Shown in pieces: positions 16,932-27,201 of a stretch of DNA of 64,000 bases. Positions within the stretch are counted from its first letter, which is position 1. Each line of letters starts with the position of its first letter. A model generated the notes under the pieces. That model worked only from the letters and a program-made list of their open reading frames with translations, had not been told where the DNA came from and did no database searches. This stretch comes from Mariprofundus sp. (GTDB lineage Bacteria; Pseudomonadota; Zetaproteobacteria; Mariprofundales; Mariprofundaceae): NCBI GenBank assembly GCA_021772775.1, contig JAJFLH010000029.1:1-64000 (forward strand). The letters run 5' to 3'. The position numbers and the translations under genes were made by a program.

Positions 16932-19835
16932 ATGGTTGACTCCTTCAAGGTCAAAAGTGAAAAAGCTCTCTTCACGAAGATGAAGAGCGAACACGGTCTG
17001 CTTTATCAGAATGCTGAATGGGTACTCAACCATCCCCGCTTCGGCATAATTATGCTTGTGCTGATCGGCACCTCATTTCTCAATTATGCATGGCTGGCAG
17101 CCATACTACTTGTCATCTTTGCCATTGAAATTTCAATCAGGGCACTGGTCATCAGATATAAGAGACAGACCTACCCCTATAGAGACAGCTCCAACAATAG
17201 CATGGATATGCTCTTTCTCTTTTTTGATATCATCGGGGCTTTATCGTTGCTGGTGACCATATTTAGTTTTGCTCTCCCCCTCGAAGATGCTGCGGCTCTT
17301 CGATTCATTCGCGCCCTTTACCTGTTAAGAACACTGCGCCTCTTCCGTTATATCGATATTCAGAGTGCTATCTACTCACCAACTTACGGCATGGTGATTT
17401 CGGTCATTGTACTCTTATCATTTTTTGTCACTGATATTGTACTGTGGACTGTACTGATGTTTTTCTTTGTTGAGCTGATTGTGCGCTATGTCATCATGAG
17501 AAATATGCTTTTCACTTCCCGGCGTGAAAAGGCCATCGAATGGACTTTCTGGTGGATTGATCTTGTTGCAACCGTAGCCATGGTACCGGGAGTCGTCAGC
17601 AATCAAGCCGGCAATATTTTACGCACTTTACGCCTGATTCGTCTATTCAGACCATGGCTGGTGATTCTCAAAAACTTAAGATTAGTCATCAAAGAGGGAC
17701 AGTATCTTCAAGAGGTTAATCTGATTGTTCTGATGCTGGCGTTTTTATCCATTGCCGGCGGTGTTGGAGGCCATTTTCTGGGAGGCGAATACGACTATAC
17801 CCGTGATGGCGCTATTACGGCCAAAGATCACGAAATGTTATCCCATATCTGGTTTGCATTTCGCTCCTTTAGTGATCCGGGCAATACAGTATTTTATCCT
17901 GAAACCAATGAGATTGCCCTGTTTTCAATTCTAGCGGTGGTGGTTGGTGTATTTATCTTTGCCTTCTTCATCGGTATTGGTGCCAATATTGTTTCCGGCT
18001 TGATGAGCCGTTTGCGCAATGAAAAAATGAATATTGCAAATCATATGGTCATGCTGGGTTGGAACAGAACCTCTCCATTTATTCTGCACGAACTGCGTTC
18101 GCTATCTCAGCGCAGCTTTTCCCGCTTAAAGCTTGTATTACTGAATCCAGACAGCAAGCGGCCTGATGGTTATCACAACGAAGACTGGGTGAGTATTCGC
18201 TGGGGAGATATGGAGATTGAAGAGGATATCCAGCGCGTCAATATGGTTGCTGCAAAACAGGTCATCGTAAATGTCCCGGATCATACCGACTCCGAAGAGC
18301 GTGCCCACAGCTTCTTCTCGCTGTTGGCCATCAGGCAGGAGAACCCTGATATTTACGTCAGTTATGCCTTATCTGGCAGTATCAAACCACGTCTGAAGAA
18401 ACATCACCATCCACTACAGGTTGGCTGGGATAAAAACGATTTTTACAACAAACCAACGGTCATTCACTCCCTCGCAGAAGTGCGTGCCAATCTATTTAGA
18501 AAGGTGTTGTTATACCCGGACTATGATCAGGTGATAACGCGTTTGATGATACCGCCAAGAGTGAATGAGTCGGCTTTATGTGTGACCGACTGGAATGGAG
18601 AACTGCTCTGCGAGGATGATCATTATTTTCTACAGCACGCCGATGGCTCTTGTAAGGTTCGCATCGATAAACTGGTAAAAGCACTGTTTAATCGTGGTGT
18701 GTTGCTTATTGCTGCCGCCGATTCTGATATGCACATTCAATCAGCTATGGCACCGACAGCATCGATGCAGATCTTCTCACTGGTTGGCATTGCACTCGAT
18801 GCCAACACTTTAGCCGGTGAAATCAATTTCACGATGCAATATTTTGATTCATTCTCCAGCCAGAATGAGCAATCCATTATCACTGAACTCTCTCCGTTAG
18901 AGATAAAGCGCCATATTGATATTCTTATCATTGGTAATGTTGGTTCACTGCCTTTGATGCTCAAGCGTCTGTTGCAGAGCTATGACACACTCTCTGTGAC
19001 TGTGATTGATAATCTATCTCGCTCCAAATGCAATAAGCAGAAGCGATACCTGCAGCGCCGTCTGGAAGAGCAGGATGGGGCAAATGGGCGCATTAATCTT
19101 GAGATGGTAAGCTGGAATCATATCGACATGCAGGATATTGAGGAACATCTTGTCGGTATTGACAGGATTATTCTCGCCCCGCCGCTAACTCAGGATGATA
19201 AACCGCATGCACTGGTGGCAGGTCTATTATCCGACATGATCTCGTTTTTTGAAGATCACGAGAACAAGCCGATGATCTTTCCAGTGGTAGACACGCGAGA
19301 GCAGGCACTGATGCTACAAAAACAGATGGATAAGTTTCATGTTGAAGATGAAATTCACCTGATGGTGCCCAATGAATTTTACGGCACCTATGTAGCCCAT
19401 ACCAGCTTTCACATGTTTATATCCCGAGATAAACATGTTTATGAGATGCATCGTTCATTGCGCTATGTCATTGATGACATGATGAGTGACGCTGGTGACC
19501 ACTCCAATCTATTCACCATCGATGCGCTCAAAGTGGATAGCCCTCTGCCTGAGTGCTCCCAAGGGCTGTTTAATGGTCTGTTTGATCAAGGGTATCTATG
19601 GATTGGCTTCCGCCTGAAAGACCGGGCTGTCTATACCAGTGAAGAGCACGACTTGGTCTTTAAGATGTTCCCACGGGAATTTGATTTCCGCTGTATGCGT
19701 CAGCAGCTGATTGTTATGAACCACACAAGCATGCCTTCATCGATTAGCACATGGGAACAGAATCGCCAGGATATCGTTGAGCTGATTGTGATTCGCTTTG
19801 ATAACCATGAAGATGATGACGATATTTTCTTCTAA
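16932..19835 (+). CDS. CASTOR/POLLUX-like ion channel with two tandem voltage-sensor modules
   Basis: This 967-residue membrane protein appears to have two four-helix voltage-sensor modules before one pore. S4-like segments carry regular arginines: R124, R127, R133, R136, R139 in the first and R231, R234, R237, R240 in the second. Acidic residues sit in the S2 and S3-like helices. The pore follows (S5 about 262-282, filter RSFSDPGN at 311-318, S6 about 328-355). The filter resembles the ADSGN type of CASTOR/POLLUX rather than GYGD. The cytoplasmic part (from NHMVMLGW, residue 370) looks like tandem RCK/Castor_Poll Rossmann domains. A loop at 288-299 fits an EF-hand. It ends in DDDDIFF. A paralogue lies at 59679-62552. 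Confidence 0.82.
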   Translation: MVDSFKVKSEKALFTKMKSEHGLLYQNAEWVLNHPRFGIIMLVLIGTSFLNYAWLAAILLVIFAIEISIRALVIRYKRQTYPYRDSSNNSMDMLFLFFDIIGALSLLVTIFSFALPLEDAAALRFIRALYLLRTLRLFRYIDIQSAIYSPTYGMVISVIVLLSFFVTDIVLWTVLMFFFVELIVRYVIMRNMLFTSRREKAIEWTFWWIDLVATVAMVPGVVSNQAGNILRTLRLIRLFRPWLVILKNLRLVIKEGQYLQEVNLIVLMLAFLSIAGGVGGHFLGGEYDYTRDGAITAKDHEMLSHIWFAFRSFSDPGNTVFYPETNEIALFSILAVVVGVFIFAFFIGIGANIVSGLMSRLRNEKMNIANHMVMLGWNRTSPFILHELRSLSQRSFSRLKLVLLNPDSKRPDGYHNEDWVSIRWGDMEIEEDIQRVNMVAAKQVIVNVPDHTDSEERAHSFFSLLAIRQENPDIYVSYALSGSIKPRLKKHHHPLQVGWDKNDFYNKPTVIHSLAEVRANLFRKVLLYPDYDQVITRLMIPPRVNESALCVTDWNGELLCEDDHYFLQHADGSCKVRIDKLVKALFNRGVLLIAAADSDMHIQSAMAPTASMQIFSLVGIALDANTLAGEINFTMQYFDSFSSQNEQSIITELSPLEIKRHIDILIIGNVGSLPLMLKRLLQSYDTLSVTVIDNLSRSKCNKQKRYLQRRLEEQDGANGRINLEMVSWNHIDMQDIEEHLVGIDRIILAPPLTQDDKPHALVAGLLSDMISFFEDHENKPMIFPVVDTREQALMLQKQMDKFHVEDEIHLMVPNEFYGTYVAHTSFHMFISRDKHVYEMHRSLRYVIDDMMSDAGDHSNLFTIDALKVDSPLPECSQGLFNGLFDQGYLWIGFRLKDRAVYTSEEHDLVFKMFPREFDFRCMRQQLIVMNHTSMPSSISTWEQNRQDIVELIVIRFDNHEDDDDIFF

Positions 19836-20072
19836 GTTAGTTGCAAAAAACATCGTCATCACTGCCGCTAAGCACTCTTACTGAATGCACCTTGCACTGC
19901 TCCCTCTACCAGGGTTTCCTCAGAGCTATTCAAAACCAGTATAAACAGATCATATTCACAATAGTCTAGTGTAAGCCCCATCACATTCCTGCAAACAGAT
20001 CTATGTAAACTGAGCCATTCAAATGATATGTATGTTGCCGTATATATTCAGGCTCAATGCTGGAGGTCAATG

Positions 20073-20435
20073 ATGAGAAATAAACGTCGTAATGGTGACA
20101 GATATTGTTTTAATTTTGAGCTACAGCCGGAGGGTGAACTCCTGTTACTCGTTGGTGAAAAAACATTTGAAGTATGGAAGTTGCTGGATATTTCGCCATT
20201 TGGGGTTGGCCTTTCCATAGATCAACTGATCGATAAAGGAAGCCTGGTAACACTGCAATATCGACATAGAGAAGATGACATTAAGGTTGTTGGTACGGTC
20301 GCCTGGAGCGGATCAGAGAACAGTAGAGAAGAGGGTGCTGGCTTCAGGCTGGGAGTTGACTTTCAACCTGATAAAATAGCCTCGAATGTAGCTCTCTTCA
20401 AAGTCATCACTGATCCAGCAATAACACTTGGATAA
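20073..20435 (+). CDS. PilZ-domain protein
   Basis: A small cytoplasmic protein of about 120 residues. The c-di-GMP binding signature of PilZ domains is present as RNGDR (RxxxR) and, about 30 residues on, DISPFG (DxSxxG). It may therefore be a single-domain c-di-GMP receptor. The start at 20073 (or 20070) is chosen because GGAGG lies 6 (or 3) nt upstream; a longer frame back to 20028 lacks a ribosome site. An HD-GYP phosphodiesterase nearby fits a c-di-GMP theme, but the two genes are not an operon. Confidence 0.8.
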   Translation: MRNKRRNGDRYCFNFELQPEGELLLLVGEKTFEVWKLLDISPFGVGLSIDQLIDKGSLVTLQYRHREDDIKVVGTVAWSGSENSREEGAGFRLGVDFQPDKIASNVALFKVITDPAITLG

Positions 20436-20617
20436 TATTTACACACATTACAATATCCGTTGATCATGCCTATGAACTTCTTGCATACAATAATCTATGC
20501 AATAACAACGGCTGGGAAGTAGCTCCTGATTCAGCACCTGAGCACATTATCCACAAACTCTGTCGCCACCTTTCTTATTGCTTGATCTACAACAGAACTC
20601 TCATAGCTCAACGCAAA

Positions 20618-20643
20618 GTGCAGGGACATAGACGCCCCTGCAC
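20618..20643 (-). terminator. Hairpin downstream of the Cache-PAS MCP gene
   Basis: An 8-bp stem (GTGCAGGG/CCCTGCAC) with a 10-nt loop lies about 30 nt after the stop of the minus-strand MCP gene. Only a short TTT follows on the minus strand, so termination would be weak. Confidence 0.45.
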
Positions 20644-20673
20644 GAATCGCCACACCGCTTTATGAAACTCAAC

Positions 20674-23511
20674 TTAACTCAGTCTGAATGTCGCCACCTT
20701 TTCGCGCAGGTCGTTGGCCTGCTCATTCAAACGCTCGCTAGCAGCAGCTGACTCTTCCACCAGAGCTGTATTTTGCTGGGTGCCTGAATCAATCTGGGCA
20801 ATGGCTTTATTGACCTGATCTATGCCGGAGGTCTGTTCACCGCTGGCCGCAGCAATCTCGGCAATGATGTCATTGACCTTACCAACTGCACCAACAATCT
20901 GATTCAACATCACACCAGATTCATCCACCAATTTGCTACCTGCACTCACACTTTCCACACTACTATTAATCAAAGATTTAATCTCTTTGGCTGCTTCAGC
21001 CGAGCGCTGTGCCAATGTACGAACTTCTCCTGCCACCACAGCAAAACCTCGGCCCTGTTCTCCGGCACGAGCCGCTTCCACCGCCGCATTGAGTGCCAGC
21101 AAATTAGTCTGGAATGCAATTTCATCAATCACACTGATGATATCTGCTATTTTACGGCTACTGGCATTAATCTCTGACATCGCTTTCACAGCTTGCTCAG
21201 CCACCTTACCTCCCTCTTCGGCCTGAACTCGGGCATCACGGGCCAACAGGTTGGCCTGACGAGAGTTATCTTCTGTCTGCTGCACAGTGCCTGTAATCTC
21301 TTCAATACTGGCGGCTGTCTCTTCCAAAGCTGCGGCCTGCTCCTGAGTGCGATGATTAAGGGTGTTGTTGCCCTCATCCAGTTCACCGGCAATGCCCCCC
21401 ACATCATTTGCCTGATCCCCTATTTCACTGAAGGTAGCATTCAGGTTCTTAACCGTGACGTTAATTGCCTGCTGTAATTTAGCCAACTCACCTTGATAGT
21501 TTCCTGTCACTGCGACCGTCAAATCACCTTCAGACACAGCCTGCAAGGTATCACTGGCCTCATCCATCATGGCTTGCAACTGCTGTCCAGACTGTTTCTG
21601 TTCGGTAATATCAGTAGCAAATTTCACGACTTTATAGACAGTTCCATTAGCATCGCGAATCGGGTTATAAGTGGCTTGAATCCAAACTTCCCGACCTCCC
21701 TTAGCAATGCGCAGAAATTGATCAGCAATAGGTTCACCATTGTTCAAGTTTTTCCACAGTTCTGCGTAGTCAGGACTTGCTTTGTACTCAGCAGTCACGA
21801 ACAAGCTATGGTGCTTGCCTTTGATTTCATTCAAGCCATAACCCATCGTTTGTAAGAAGTTGTCATTGGCTGTACGTATAGTGCCATCAAGCTCAAATTC
21901 AACCGTCGCCATCACCTTACCTATCGCATCCAGCTGCCCTTCATAATCAGCCGCCTGCTCTTTGGCTATTTCATCACGCTGTCGGGCTTTTTCATCACGT
22001 TCCCGGTTTTCAATGAAGGTGCGCTGCATCTGATCCAGGGTGTTCAATAGGTCCCCTATCTCATCACTACGGTCTACTGTGATTCTATTATTGAGATCAC
22101 CTTTAGCGATATTACTCGCCACGCCCACTGCTGCAGTAATTGGCGTAGCCAGCATTTTTGCACCCCATATGGCCAGAAAGATAGCAATCACAGCAATCAC
22201 TAATATAATTAACAACACACCGACTATAATTGTTGTTTTCAGCTCCTCAACAGCAGCAAAAGCTTCCTCTTCATCAATTTCGGCTAGAATTGCCCAGTTT
22301 AACTGCCCGAAATGAATCGGTGCATAGGCTGAAAGCACAGCTACATTGCGATAATCCGGGATAATATGAAAGCCCTTCTCTCCTGCTAAAGCTTTCGTAG
22401 CAGAAGATGAATTTACCGGCTGTAAACCAATACCGCTGTTCTTTGCATCAATCTCTTTCACTATACTCGAATCGATATTACCTGCTTGCAAGGCCTTAAG
22501 ATACCCTGGCTCATCTTCAAGCTGGAAGCGACTATTACTACGCAGAGTCCTATTTGAACCGACAAGGTAAGATTCACCCGATGCTCCCAGGCCAGCATCG
22601 TGCCATTTTTTATCACTGGTCATCACCTGATTAATTTTACCAATCGGCATCTGTAAAATTAACACACCAAGTTTTTTACCATCCTCAATAATTGGCGAGG
22701 CAATGAAACCGGCTTGAGCTTCATAAGATGGTGTATAAGGTTTAAAGTCAGTGATTGCCCAGCCATTCATATCAGTCATTTTATTGGCTTTTCTATATAC
22801 TTCAGCCAAGCCTGATGCAGCATATGGGCCATCCACCAATGAGGTCGCAAAATCCAACTCTTTATATACTGAATAGACAACATGACCGTCGTTATCGACG
22901 AGGAAAATATCATAAAATTCGAATTGCTTTAAAAAATGACGGAAGTGAGGATGATACTCTGTATGTGTATCAGCATACGAAGAGGGCACTTTCAAATGCC
23001 TCAGTTCATCTTTTGAACCAAGTGCCGCTGGATTAGCTTGAATAAACTGATATTGCAGGGCAACTGCATCATCACTGAGCTTAGAGAGGAACTCCGATGC
23101 ATTAGGTTTTTTACCAGAATTCACATCTTTATACGCATTGGTGAAGTCATTCTCATAATAAGAAGCAAGTTTGCCGCGCATCGCTTTAATCTGGGCTTTA
23201 TTCAAACCAGCTTCATCGCGAAAGCTCTTATATGCGCTGCTGAAATGGATAACGCCTTCAATAGCCATTGAATCATCGGATAGGGTTAAGACCTGAGCCT
23301 TAATTGTATCAAGATAACTCTCAATTTGAGTCTTCTTGGCACTTAAAACAGCATTCAGTTTCTCCTGCACCTCTTTAGAGATGGCATCGTAGCCACCATT
23401 CACACTCTGCACTCCCACAATAGTACCTGAGAGTATCACAGGTATAATTGACAGTGCAGCTGCCGCCATAGTCAATTTTCCTTTCAACTTCATTTTTGAG
23501 AAAAATTCCAT
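20674..23511 (-). CDS. Methyl-accepting chemotaxis protein with Cache and PAS domains
   Basis: The 945 residues show a membrane helix at about 12-34, a large periplasmic dCache-like sensor (about 40-420), a second helix (about 428-450), HAMP, a cytoplasmic PAS domain (GTIRTANDNFLQTMGYGLNEIKGKHHSLF), a further HAMP-like stretch and the MCP signalling domain with the hairpin tip [23 protein letters not shown] (split across positions). It should sense a periplasmic ligand and, through PAS, perhaps a redox or small-molecule cue. Unlike the two MCPs of the chemotaxis run it ends in KVATFRLS and has no CheR-tethering pentapeptide. It is a stand-alone gene. Confidence 0.95.
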   Translation of the reverse strand: MEFFSKMKLKGKLTMAAAALSIIPVILSGTIVGVQSVNGGYDAISKEVQEKLNAVLSAKKTQIESYLDTIKAQVLTLSDDSMAIEGVIHFSSAYKSFRDEAGLNKAQIKAMRGKLASYYENDFTNAYKDVNSGKKPNASEFLSKLSDDAVALQYQFIQANPAALGSKDELRHLKVPSSYADTHTEYHPHFRHFLKQFEFYDIFLVDNDGHVVYSVYKELDFATSLVDGPYAASGLAEVYRKANKMTDMNGWAITDFKPYTPSYEAQAGFIASPIIEDGKKLGVLILQMPIGKINQVMTSDKKWHDAGLGASGESYLVGSNRTLRSNSRFQLEDEPGYLKALQAGNIDSSIVKEIDAKNSGIGLQPVNSSSATKALAGEKGFHIIPDYRNVAVLSAYAPIHFGQLNWAILAEIDEEEAFAAVEELKTTIIVGVLLIILVIAVIAIFLAIWGAKMLATPITAAVGVASNIAKGDLNNRITVDRSDEIGDLLNTLDQMQRTFIENRERDEKARQRDEIAKEQAADYEGQLDAIGKVMATVEFELDGTIRTANDNFLQTMGYGLNEIKGKHHSLFVTAEYKASPDYAELWKNLNNGEPIADQFLRIAKGGREVWIQATYNPIRDANGTVYKVVKFATDITEQKQSGQQLQAMMDEASDTLQAVSEGDLTVAVTGNYQGELAKLQQAINVTVKNLNATFSEIGDQANDVGGIAGELDEGNNTLNHRTQEQAAALEETAASIEEITGTVQQTEDNSRQANLLARDARVQAEEGGKVAEQAVKAMSEINASSRKIADIISVIDEIAFQTNLLALNAAVEAARAGEQGRGFAVVAGEVRTLAQRSAEAAKEIKSLINSSVESVSAGSKLVDESGVMLNQIVGAVGKVNDIIAEIAAASGEQTSGIDQVNKAIAQIDSGTQQNTALVEESAAASERLNEQANDLREKVATFRLS

Positions 23512-24029
23512 TTAGAACCCCTTCCTTTTTATAACTCAACCCATACATTCCACATTTTCATAACCAATTGACTTTGTTTTATTAATTACCACTTTACCAT
23601 GCCAGGATTCAAACCAATCATTCTCTTGAGAGTTACGGAGATCACGAACACAACACGCAATCTGCATTCATCCTGGGAATATTATAAACAACGTTATTTT
23701 CATCAATTGTACTATCTACCTTCCTTGAATCCGTCATAGATCTCGAACAAATAGCGCAGTAAAACAGTCAAGCAATTTCTGTACCATTTCACCTTGATTC
23801 CATGCATTCATCCTTTTTTATAATTTAGCGAGGAGCTTACAATGATGGGGCAATGAACATCGAATTCTTCTTTAGTCCCCCATGTTTCTAGCCTTAAAAA
23901 GTCAATATTCACCGCTCTACAAATAACTGATTTCAATCATCATTCAAACATTCATATTTTAAGCTTTGGCATGACTTATGCTTGCTATCACAGGTTTTTC
24001 ACAATTTAACGGGAAGGGGAAAAACACCA
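23512..24029. promoter_or_regulatory. Divergent gap between MCP and HD-GYP genes
   Basis: No gene is visible in this AT-rich stretch of about 500 bp. A weak promoter-like pair reading to the right is TTGATT (23794-23799) and TATAAT (23819-23824) with a long 19-nt spacer. It could drive the HD-GYP gene. The rest shows nothing I can name. Confidence 0.3.
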
Positions 24030-25682
24030 TTGCTTCAATCAGCGGCTTATAAACAAACTCTTATCCTGATTACCATCATGGCAGTCATCACTATCGCTAT
24101 TGCTACTGCATCAATCACTTTATTATACAATACAGCACTTGGTGTGCAGCAAGAGAGACTGATTGAAACGGTAGAAAGTCAGGCTAAGTTGATTGAAGCC
24201 GTTGCCCGATTCGATAAGATGCACTCTCACGATACGTCACTTGGCGAATCCTTTGACGCGACTCTCTCACAAATTAGAGAGGCCCATAAGAATTTCAAAG
24301 GCTTTGGTGAAACGGGTGAATTCACACTGGCTAAGCTGGTAGGCAATGAAATCACTTTCCTGTTGAATCATCGCCACCACAATATACAAGAACGGGGACC
24401 ACTCACGTTAGATGAAGCTGATGCCGAGCCAATGCGACGTGCCCTGGAGGGTAAATCTGGAATCATGCAAGGACGAGATTACCGTGGTGAGAGGGTGCTT
24501 GCTGCTTATGCATGCGTGAAGGAACTTTCCGTCGGAATCGTAGCTAAAATTGATATGAGCGAGGTGCAGGCACCATTTATCAAAACTGGGCTCACTGTAG
24601 CTGGATTTGCTGCCTGTCTTATTCTCATTGGGTCGTGGCTGTTTGCTTCAAAGATCACCTGGCCAATGATTAAGAAGCTTGAAAAAAGTAAAAGTGTTAT
24701 CTCTAGCATTCTCGAGTCTGCCGGTGAAGCGATCATCTCTATTGATGAAAGCCAACGCATCCGCTTATTTAACAAAGGTGCTGAGGAAATATTCGGATTT
24801 CGTCAGAATGAAGCCATTGGGCAACCACTTGAAATGCTCCTCACCCCAGAGTGCAGCGCTAACCATCATGGTAAAGTTGCTAATTTTGGGAGCGCTTCTA
24901 CGCGTGCACGATATATGGCGACCCGAGGTGAGGTATGGGGGCAAAGAAAAGATGGCTCAACATTTCCAGCTGAGGCCAGCATTTCCAAGTTTGAATTAAA
25001 TGGAAAGAGAACGTATACCGCTGTATTGCGTGATATAAGCGAACGCAAAAAGGCCGAAAAAGATTTAGAACATTCATTTGTTGAATCAATTTATACATTG
25101 ATGCGGGCTGCCGAATACCGCGATGATGAAACCGGCGCCCATGTAAAACGTATCTGTTATTACACCAAATTACTGGCTGAAAAGTTAGGCCAGAGTGATG
25201 AGTTTTGCGATCTCATCTTCTACGCCAGTGCCATGCACGATATCGGCAAGATAGGCACACCCGACCATATTCTTCTCAAACCGGGTGGTTTCACCTCCGA
25301 AGAGTGGGAAGTGATGAAAACCCATGCTGCCGTCGGTGCCCAAATTATGTCCGGAAATTCATCACCTTATCTGCAGATGGGTGAACAGATTGCATTGGCG
25401 CATCACGAGCGCTGGGATGGCAGTGGTTATCCGTTCGGACTCAAAGGTGAAGCTATCCCCTTACCTGCCCGTATTATGCAGTTGGCAGATATCTACGATG
25501 CCCTGCGCAGCAAACGGCCTTATAAAGAGGCGTTTGATCATGCTCAAACTATTGAGATCATTACCAAGGGTGATGGCCGTACGGAACCATCACATTTCGA
25601 CCCGGCTGTGCTTGCCGCTTTCATGAGCTGTGCTGACAGCATGAATGAAATCTTTGAAGAACGTAGAGGGTTTGAAGGGTAA
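24030..25682 (+). CDS. PAS-HD-GYP phosphodiesterase with periplasmic sensor
   Basis: A membrane protein of about 550 residues predicted to hydrolyse c-di-GMP. It has a membrane helix near the start, a periplasmic single-Cache-like region, a second helix (about residues 185-207), a PAS domain (IISIDESQRIRLFNKGAEEIFGF) and a C-terminal HD-GYP domain. The metal and catalytic motifs are intact: MHDIGKIGTPDHILLKPG and HHERWDGSGYP. I choose the TTG at 24030 because GGGAAGGGG lies about 10 nt upstream; the frame stays open to another TTG at 23982. There is no upstream gene in the same operon. Confidence 0.9.
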   Translation: MLQSAAYKQTLILITIMAVITIAIATASITLLYNTALGVQQERLIETVESQAKLIEAVARFDKMHSHDTSLGESFDATLSQIREAHKNFKGFGETGEFTLAKLVGNEITFLLNHRHHNIQERGPLTLDEADAEPMRRALEGKSGIMQGRDYRGERVLAAYACVKELSVGIVAKIDMSEVQAPFIKTGLTVAGFAACLILIGSWLFASKITWPMIKKLEKSKSVISSILESAGEAIISIDESQRIRLFNKGAEEIFGFRQNEAIGQPLEMLLTPECSANHHGKVANFGSASTRARYMATRGEVWGQRKDGSTFPAEASISKFELNGKRTYTAVLRDISERKKAEKDLEHSFVESIYTLMRAAEYRDDETGAHVKRICYYTKLLAEKLGQSDEFCDLIFYASAMHDIGKIGTPDHILLKPGGFTSEEWEVMKTHAAVGAQIMSGNSSPYLQMGEQIALAHHERWDGSGYPFGLKGEAIPLPARIMQLADIYDALRSKRPYKEAFDHAQTIEIITKGDGRTEPSHFDPAVLAAFMSCADSMNEIFEERRGFEG

Positions 25683-25895
25683 GGCTGCACCACTGTGAAT
25701 AACTGCTTAAACTGAAAATAGCTATTATAAGAACAGCAGAGCATGGTTCCCATATAATCAGAAATAGATCATCATGCCGCTTACTTTTCAGATGATTCAG
25801 CGGATATCGTATAATCGTACTGCCCAAGCTTGTGACAATAGTTCGATTCACCTTATCCGCTCCAACTTACAACCAATACTCACTATGGACGAGCT

Positions 25896-27086
25896 ATGCC
25901 CACAAACAGATACGATGTCATCATTATTGGAGCAGGAGCAGCAGGTCTCATGTGTGCAGCTACAGCAGCTGCACAGGGACAATCTGTTCTAATCGTTGAT
26001 CATGCTGACAAGGCGGGTAAAAAAATTCTTATTTCCGGTGGTGGCCGCTGTAATTTCACCAATCGTTTTACCGATTCAAAAAACTTTATCTCGGCCAATC
26101 CTCATTTTTGCAAATCAGCTCTGGCCCGATTCAGCGCCTACGATTTTATCGACATGGTCGAAACTGCTGACATTAGCTACCATGAACGCAAACATGGACA
26201 ACTGTTCTGTGATGATTCGGCCAGAGATATTCTGGAGATGCTGTTGGCTCCCTGCCGACAACATGGCGTGACGATTAAACTCAACAGCAGTATCAGTAGC
26301 ATAGATAAAACAGATCAATTCAATATTGAAACCACTCAAGGTCTATTTTCCGCCGATGCTCTGGTTATCGCCACTGGCGGCCTCTCTATCCCAAAAATGG
26401 GGGCCACACCCTTCGGGATTACCATTGCCAAGCAGTTTGCTCTAAATATTAATCAGCCTGTTGCTGGCCTTGTACCGTTCACATTCACAGGCATCGAAAA
26501 AGAGTCATTAAAATCACTGGCCGGCATCTCATTGGATGTAACCGTAAGTTGCCGAAACCAAGCTTTCACTGAAGCGATGCTATTCACCCACCGTGGCCTT
26601 TCAGGTCCAGCTATATTACAAATATCATCCTATTGGAAACCTGGTGATGCGATTGCAATTAATCTGCTGCCAGATATGAATATCCACGAACAACTTATAT
26701 CTAAAAAACAGCTTCGACCGGATGCACAGCTCTCCACCATTTTATCTGAACTTCTGCCTAAACGGCTGGTTCAAATATTGATGAAAGATGGCATGGGTGA
26801 AAACAAGATGCGTCAACTCAGCGATAAACAGCTGCAGACAATCACAACACTATTGCAGAGCTGGCAACTCAAACCCAATGGCACAGAAGGCTATCGCACC
26901 GCTGAAGTCACTGTCGGTGGCGTTGATACCAATGAGTTATCATCAAAAACCTTGCAGAGCAAAAAAATTCCGGGCCTCTATTTTATTGGTGAGGTGGTGG
27001 ATGTCACAGGCCATTTGGGCGGCTTCAATTTTCAATGGGCATGGTCATCCGGCTATGCTGCAGGCATTGCTATCAGCCAGAGATAA
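25896..27086 (+). CDS. BaiN/RdsA-family NAD(P)/FAD-dependent oxidoreductase (HI0933-like)
   Basis: The N-terminal dinucleotide-binding motif is DVIIIGAGAAGLMCA, followed by the family hallmark KILISGGGRCNFTN. The C-terminal part contains GYRTAEVTVGGV and GLYFIGEVVDVTGHLGGFNFQWAWSSG, diagnostic of the HI0933 group. At 396 residues it is of normal length. Characterised members are flavoproteins, but the in-vivo substrate is mostly unknown. It stands alone with no close neighbours on its strand. Confidence 0.93.
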   Translation: MPTNRYDVIIIGAGAAGLMCAATAAAQGQSVLIVDHADKAGKKILISGGGRCNFTNRFTDSKNFISANPHFCKSALARFSAYDFIDMVETADISYHERKHGQLFCDDSARDILEMLLAPCRQHGVTIKLNSSISSIDKTDQFNIETTQGLFSADALVIATGGLSIPKMGATPFGITIAKQFALNINQPVAGLVPFTFTGIEKESLKSLAGISLDVTVSCRNQAFTEAMLFTHRGLSGPAILQISSYWKPGDAIAINLLPDMNIHEQLISKKQLRPDAQLSTILSELLPKRLVQILMKDGMGENKMRQLSDKQLQTITTLLQSWQLKPNGTEGYRTAEVTVGGVDTNELSSKTLQSKKIPGLYFIGEVVDVTGHLGGFNFQWAWSSGYAAGIAISQR

Positions 27087-27201
27087 ACGCTGATACTTCG
27101 TGATAGAAGCTTACTAAGAATCTAACGAAACATCGGTACTATCCAGTCGTCATACACCATTATTTTTTGCCTGATCTACAGATCATGGATAAACTACGAT
27201 C

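Noticed and set aside
20547..20555. A second exact DnaA box (TTATCCACA)
   Set aside because: It stands alone downstream of the PilZ gene with no neighbouring boxes; one exact match in 64 kb is not far from chance.
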